Positions 61,401-64,000 of a stretch of DNA of 64,000 nucleotides are shown here, one piece after another (position 1 is the first letter of the stretch; every line of letters begins with the position of its first letter). The stretch is taken from contig CM049310.1 of the NCBI GenBank assembly GCA_026874595.1, positions 35,729,558 through 35,793,557 of the forward strand, given 5' to 3'. The notes beneath the pieces were generated by a model that saw only the letters and a list, made by a program, of their open reading frames with translations, was not told where the DNA came from and ran no database searches. The position numbers and the translations under genes are program-made. The DNA is from Sipunculus nudus. Lineage: Eukaryota > Annelida > Sipuncula > Golfingiida > Sipunculidae.

Positions 61401-63801
61401 TCTAAGGCTAAATGATGAAAAATCAACTGAATATCTTCATGGAACAAACCATGACTGCTTGATTGTACATAGCCCATTATATAGAAAATATATTATTTAG
61501 TTTCAGAAAAATAATAAGTAAAATATTATTATCATCATCACATGGTGATCTACTTCGATCCTTACTCCATAAACCATGTCATGTCACTCATGAGGCATAT
61601 TCTTGAAAATGTTTGTCACTAATGTAAACTTTTTTGTGTAAATCAGTCCTCTCTTGATTTTTATAATTGATCAAAAGCTGATAAAATACTGGCGTGTTCT
61701 TTTTGCCAGCTGCTGAACATAATTCAGGACAAATATCACAACATATACATATGACTAATGATGAAAGTGCTCACATGCACAGTCACTCAGAGATTAAAAT
61801 GAGTAAAAATGCAAAGATTGCCAGTCAGATTTGATTGTGACTCAAACCCAGATATTTTTGTTTCTTTGCTGGCTGCTCAGTCACAGGCTTGTCAATGTTA
61901 TAATCACATGACAATGTTTTTACCCACAGATTGGTCGTATAGATCTTGCGTTTGTGCTGGACTGTGAGGAGTATTATTCCACACAGCGCCTGCTGGAGCG
62001 TGGACGCAAGACAGGAAAGATCACAGACAACCTCAATGCCATAGCTGCTCGGCTGGCAGCATACAAGGAAAATACGCTTCCTGTCATCAAGTACTATGAT
62101 GACCAAGGAAAACTTGTTGTGGTAAGTTAATGCCGGTAATATTTTGTTCATATTGGATTTCCACATAAAAGTCCTGCCGCTGAAAAATTAGTAAAAAAGA
62201 ATTGATTCCTTAACCATTAAGGTATTTAGCCATTTAATATTTTGAGAATCGTACATAAAATTTGGTTCATAATGGAACTTTTAATCTGACTGAATTGCAT
62301 ATGATTACATACAAGAAAAGATGTATTAGTTTAAGCAGTGTTTTGATTTGTTTTTTGGGTCATATTGTTTTACTGTTTCCCATTAATTTTTCTTTTGATT
62401 TAATTGGATACACTGGTTAATAATGCTTTTTCAGTAATATAACATAAGTTGTTATTATTCATAGAAAATGTTTTAAGAAATGGCATATATGTACAGGGTA
62501 TCTTTTCCTTCTTGAATTGGCCAATTATCAAGCAATGTTTTATGAAATACCAATCATTACAGATTGATGGCGACCGTGATGCTGATGAGATTTTCTTTGA
62601 CCTAGCCGTCCTGTTCGACAACCTCTTCTACTCCCCTCAGAGCCAGGTTCCTGTGGCTGCAGGTATGTACAGCACACCCACCAGTCAGGGTGGCCGAGTG
62701 GTTTATGAAATGGACCACAAAACTGATAACTCAAATTCAAATTTCATAACTAACATGAACCTGCAATGTCTTTTGGTTGTATTCCCAGTCCTAACAGGTG
62801 AAAACAAATGCAGCATTTTAAAATGTTTGTCTAAAAAAACCCTTAATACCAGGAATTCTTCAGTGATAATAACACTTTTCTTGTCATTAGATTACATTTA
62901 CCTGTTTACCTTGCTTCAAATTTTAAAGACAGTGCCATCAAGAGACCTTGGACCTATAAAAAAACTGGTATAATACATGACTTCATTAATGTTATTACAG
63001 GGAAGCCCTCTTCCCCTCAAGTTCAGCCCCGCCCACCTAGTGGTCCAAAACCAACAAGCCCACGTCGTCCACGCAGCAGAGGTTCTGTAGGGCGCCCTGG
63101 CAGCGGCAGCTTTAAAAATGTTCCAAACCCCATCGTGCCAGCAGTACTAGACTCCGGGAGGCAAAAAGGCCTTCCTGATGTTCCACTTGTATTTGTCTTT
63201 GGTAAGTATATATTTTTTACAGAAATTTAATGTCTTTCAGGTTCAGAGCCTTTTAACAGAATGTACTACTTGCCAAGCTGAAAATTCAGGTCCCCTTATA
63301 TTGTATAGTTAAATGAAGTTGACATGAAAAGTTGATCATATGTTATTATTATTAACAATACTTGCATCAATACTAACTGTTGGTCTATTTAAATAAATAT
63401 AAACAATTATTCAAAAGTGTTTTGCTGTTGTTATCATGACTTAGTTTGAAATACATTTGACAAAGTTTCTGATATAATCAAAGTCACAGTAAATAATCAT
63501 TTATCAAAAATATAGTCTGTAAAATGGGTTTGCTGGAGCAAGTAAGTAATTATCTGCTTAGAGACAAAGTTAGCATCATAAGAACTCTACATTTGTTTTC
63601 TTTTTATATAAATTTCACAAGTATTTAATTGAATAGAGTTGAATTCAGTGTTGTAAGAACTCTAAATTTGGTATGTTATGTACAGGTATAGTGTCAAATT
63701 TTACAAACATATTTTATCCAGGTGGTCCAGGAAGTGGAACAGATGCTCATTGTAAAAAACTGGTCGCCAAGTATGGTGCCGTTCATGTAAAAGCTGAACA
63801 G
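53215..63801 (+). CDS. AK5: AK5-type adenylate kinase, N-terminal part, 9 exons, degenerate P-loops
   Basis: Nine exons join in frame to 1,311 nt (437 residues), continuing off the right edge. Residues 7-65 form a DPY-30/RIIa-like docking motif (YLSRREIPQLFESLM), as in vertebrate AK5. Residues 146-345 are a complete adenylate kinase domain; 345-400 are a basic Pro/Ser/Arg linker; 405 onward starts a second kinase domain. Adenylate kinases transfer phosphate between ATP and AMP. Domain 1 has GGPGSGRATQ (residues 150-159), replacing the P-loop Lys by Arg, and the LID Arg of TGR is Lys. AMP-site Arg in LLREN and GYPRT, and LID/core Arg in LLERG and AAR, remain. Domain 2 begins GGPGSGTDAH, with no Lys. 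Orthology to AK5 rests on domain order and the DPY-30 motif; a divergent paralogue is possible. Later canonical domains may lie beyond the window. Confidence 0.88.
53296..56689. other. AK5-like intron 1
   Basis: A 3.4-kb AT-rich intron. It contains a (TATG)/(TA)n microsatellite (55363-55430). I see no mobile element with clear ends and no nested gene. Confidence 0.5.
56690..56903 (+). CDS. AK5: AK5-like exon 2
   Basis: 214 nt, phase 0 to 1, CAACAG acceptor and GTTAGT donor. It encodes SLMTGLMYHRPDDHIHYLQS and CLEKVREKGLDTVRWNLFIE, completing the DPY-30-like motif (vertebrate SLLNGLMCSKPEDPVEYLES, CLQKVKE), then a Pro-rich segment. Confidence 0.92.
56904..59625. other. AK5-like intron 2
   Basis: A 2.7-kb AT-rich intron. 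No gene or defined repeat family recognised; small open frames on the minus strand near 57600-58126 have no supporting motif. Confidence 0.5.
59626..59778 (+). CDS. AK5: AK5-like exon 3
   Basis: 153 nt, phase 1 to 1, AACAG acceptor and GTCAGT donor. It encodes a Pro/Gln-rich linker and ends in the first kinase strand PCPIVLVL, immediately before the P-loop. Confidence 0.88.
60374..60549 (+). CDS. AK5: AK5-like exon 4: P-loop and AMP-binding start
   Basis: 176 nt, phase 1 to 0, TACAG acceptor and GTAGGT donor. It encodes GGPGSGRATQCRKLIGRYPG, WVHLSMGDLLREN and VSQGEMAPE. In AK1 numbering Lys21 is Arg and Thr39 is Met, while Arg44 is kept. Confidence 0.94.
61052..61165 (+). CDS. AK5: AK5-like exon 5: AMP-binding GYPR
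   Basis: 114 nt, phase 0/0, TTTTAG acceptor and GTAAGT donor. It encodes DVTVDLIKKSIQGQMKATGI and IIEGYPRTMGQVREYERL; GYPR holds the AMP-binding Arg97 equivalent. Asp of the usual (D/E)GYPR is Glu. Confidence 0.94.
61930..62121 (+). CDS. AK5: AK5-like exon 6: LID and core
   Basis: 192 nt, phase 0/0, CCACAG acceptor and GTAAGT donor. It encodes STQRLLERGRKTGKITDNLN and AIAARLAAYKENTLPVIKYY. The Arg132 and Arg149 equivalents are kept; the Arg138 equivalent is Lys and the first Asp of the LID DD pair is Thr. Confidence 0.94.
62563..62662 (+). CDS. AK5: AK5-like exon 7: end of kinase domain 1
   Basis: 100 nt, phase 0 to 1, TACAG acceptor and GTATGT donor. It encodes IDGDRDADEIFFDLAVLFDN, close to vertebrate AK5 domain 1 FDADRDEDEVFYDISMAVDN, which supports orthology to domain 1 specifically. 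Confidence 0.92.
63001..63201 (+). CDS. AK5: AK5-like exon 8: basic Pro-rich linker
   Basis: 201 nt, phase 1 to 1, TACAG acceptor and GTAAGT donor. It encodes a Pro/Ser/Arg-rich stretch (SGPKPTSPRRPRSRGSVGRP) followed by DVPLVFVF, the first strand of the next kinase domain. Vertebrate AK5 has an acidic linker at this position. Confidence 0.88.
63722..63801 (+). CDS. AK5: AK5-like exon 9: second domain start, altered P-loop
   Basis: 80 nt, phase 1 to 0, ATCCAG acceptor and GTAAGT donor. It encodes GGPGSGTDAHCKKLVAKYGA and VHVKAEQ. The fold pattern matches the P-loop and first helix of an adenylate kinase, but Lys-Gly-Thr is Thr-Asp-Ala. The domain continues off the window. Confidence 0.88.
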
Positions 63802-64000
63802 GTAAGTCCCATCAAACTGTATGTTCTATCCTATCCCTGGAGATTCCATAACATATTAGATCTTTCAATCTAGAGACATTTGTGCAGCTTTACTGCTCAA
63901 TTTCGTTCATATCCCATTGTAAACAGCAGCAGTCTGGCTTTCTTGATAATGGCTCAGGGGTTGTCACATGACCACTGGGATCAAGCACACCAAACTGCTT

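Noticed and set aside
53215-63801. Plus-strand gene as AK1- or AK8-type adenylate kinase
   Set aside because: The N-terminal YLSRREIPQLFESL docking motif and the DRDADEIFFDL end of domain 1 match AK5.

Overview
The window looks like invertebrate animal nuclear DNA. It is AT-rich, has long repeat-filled introns, GT-AG splice sites, microsatellites and no operons. Several repeat families (hairpin-ended elements carrying internal tandem monomers, runs of GGAC near their ends, a DIRS retrotransposon, tRNA-derived SINE heads) resemble what is known from molluscs. A lophotrochozoan, probably a bivalve or other mollusc, is my inference and not proven.

Two protein-coding genes point away from each other. 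On the minus strand, from about 47167 down past the left edge, lies the N-terminal part of the UBR4 (p600 / purity of essence) E3 ubiquitin ligase orthologue. I resolve 25 coding exons (3,563 nt, about 1,187 residues). All junctions are GT-AG, the reading frame holds throughout, and colinear similarity to animal UBR4 runs from the start codon to the segment after the IAKVQVALDDLF block. The UBR box and the C-terminal catalytic module lie outside the window. On the plus strand, from 53215 past the right edge, lie the first nine coding exons (437 residues) of an AK5-type adenylate kinase: a DPY-30/RIIa-like N-terminus, a complete first kinase domain, a basic Pro-rich linker and the start of a second kinase domain. 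Both visible P-loops lack the canonical lysine (Arg in the first, Thr in the second).

Layout: 1-1225, a 280-bp tandem array with a terminal hairpin; 1335-6401, UBR4 exons 25-19; 6402-12489, an intron holding one roughly 3-kb hairpin-ended element nested in another; 12490-13286, exons 18-17; 13287-17922, an intron with a possible pogo/Tigger relic and a third element copy; 17923-19076, exons 16-14; 19077-22519, an intron with a composite fourth copy; 22520-29716, exons 13-6, with a 30-bp minisatellite and a SINE in introns; 29717-32663, an intron with a fifth copy; 32664-33948, exons 5-4; 33949-39276, an intron carrying a nearly complete but frame-broken DIRS retrotransposon; 39277-41272, exons 3-2, with a 145-bp tandem array between them; 41273-47051, first intron with a 300-bp tandem array, a TIR element with TA target duplication and a SINE; 47052-47167, exon 1; 47168-53214, intergenic with repeats; 53215-64000, the AK5-like gene.

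The two genes have no obvious shared pathway. UBR4 is a cytoplasmic N-degron/quality-control ligase and AK5 is a nucleotide-phosphotransfer enzyme. The most notable signals are the degenerate active sites of the adenylate kinase, the DIRS element with readable inverted-repeat architecture, and the uniform orientation of the hairpin-terminated satellite-bearing repeats, all antisense to UBR4.
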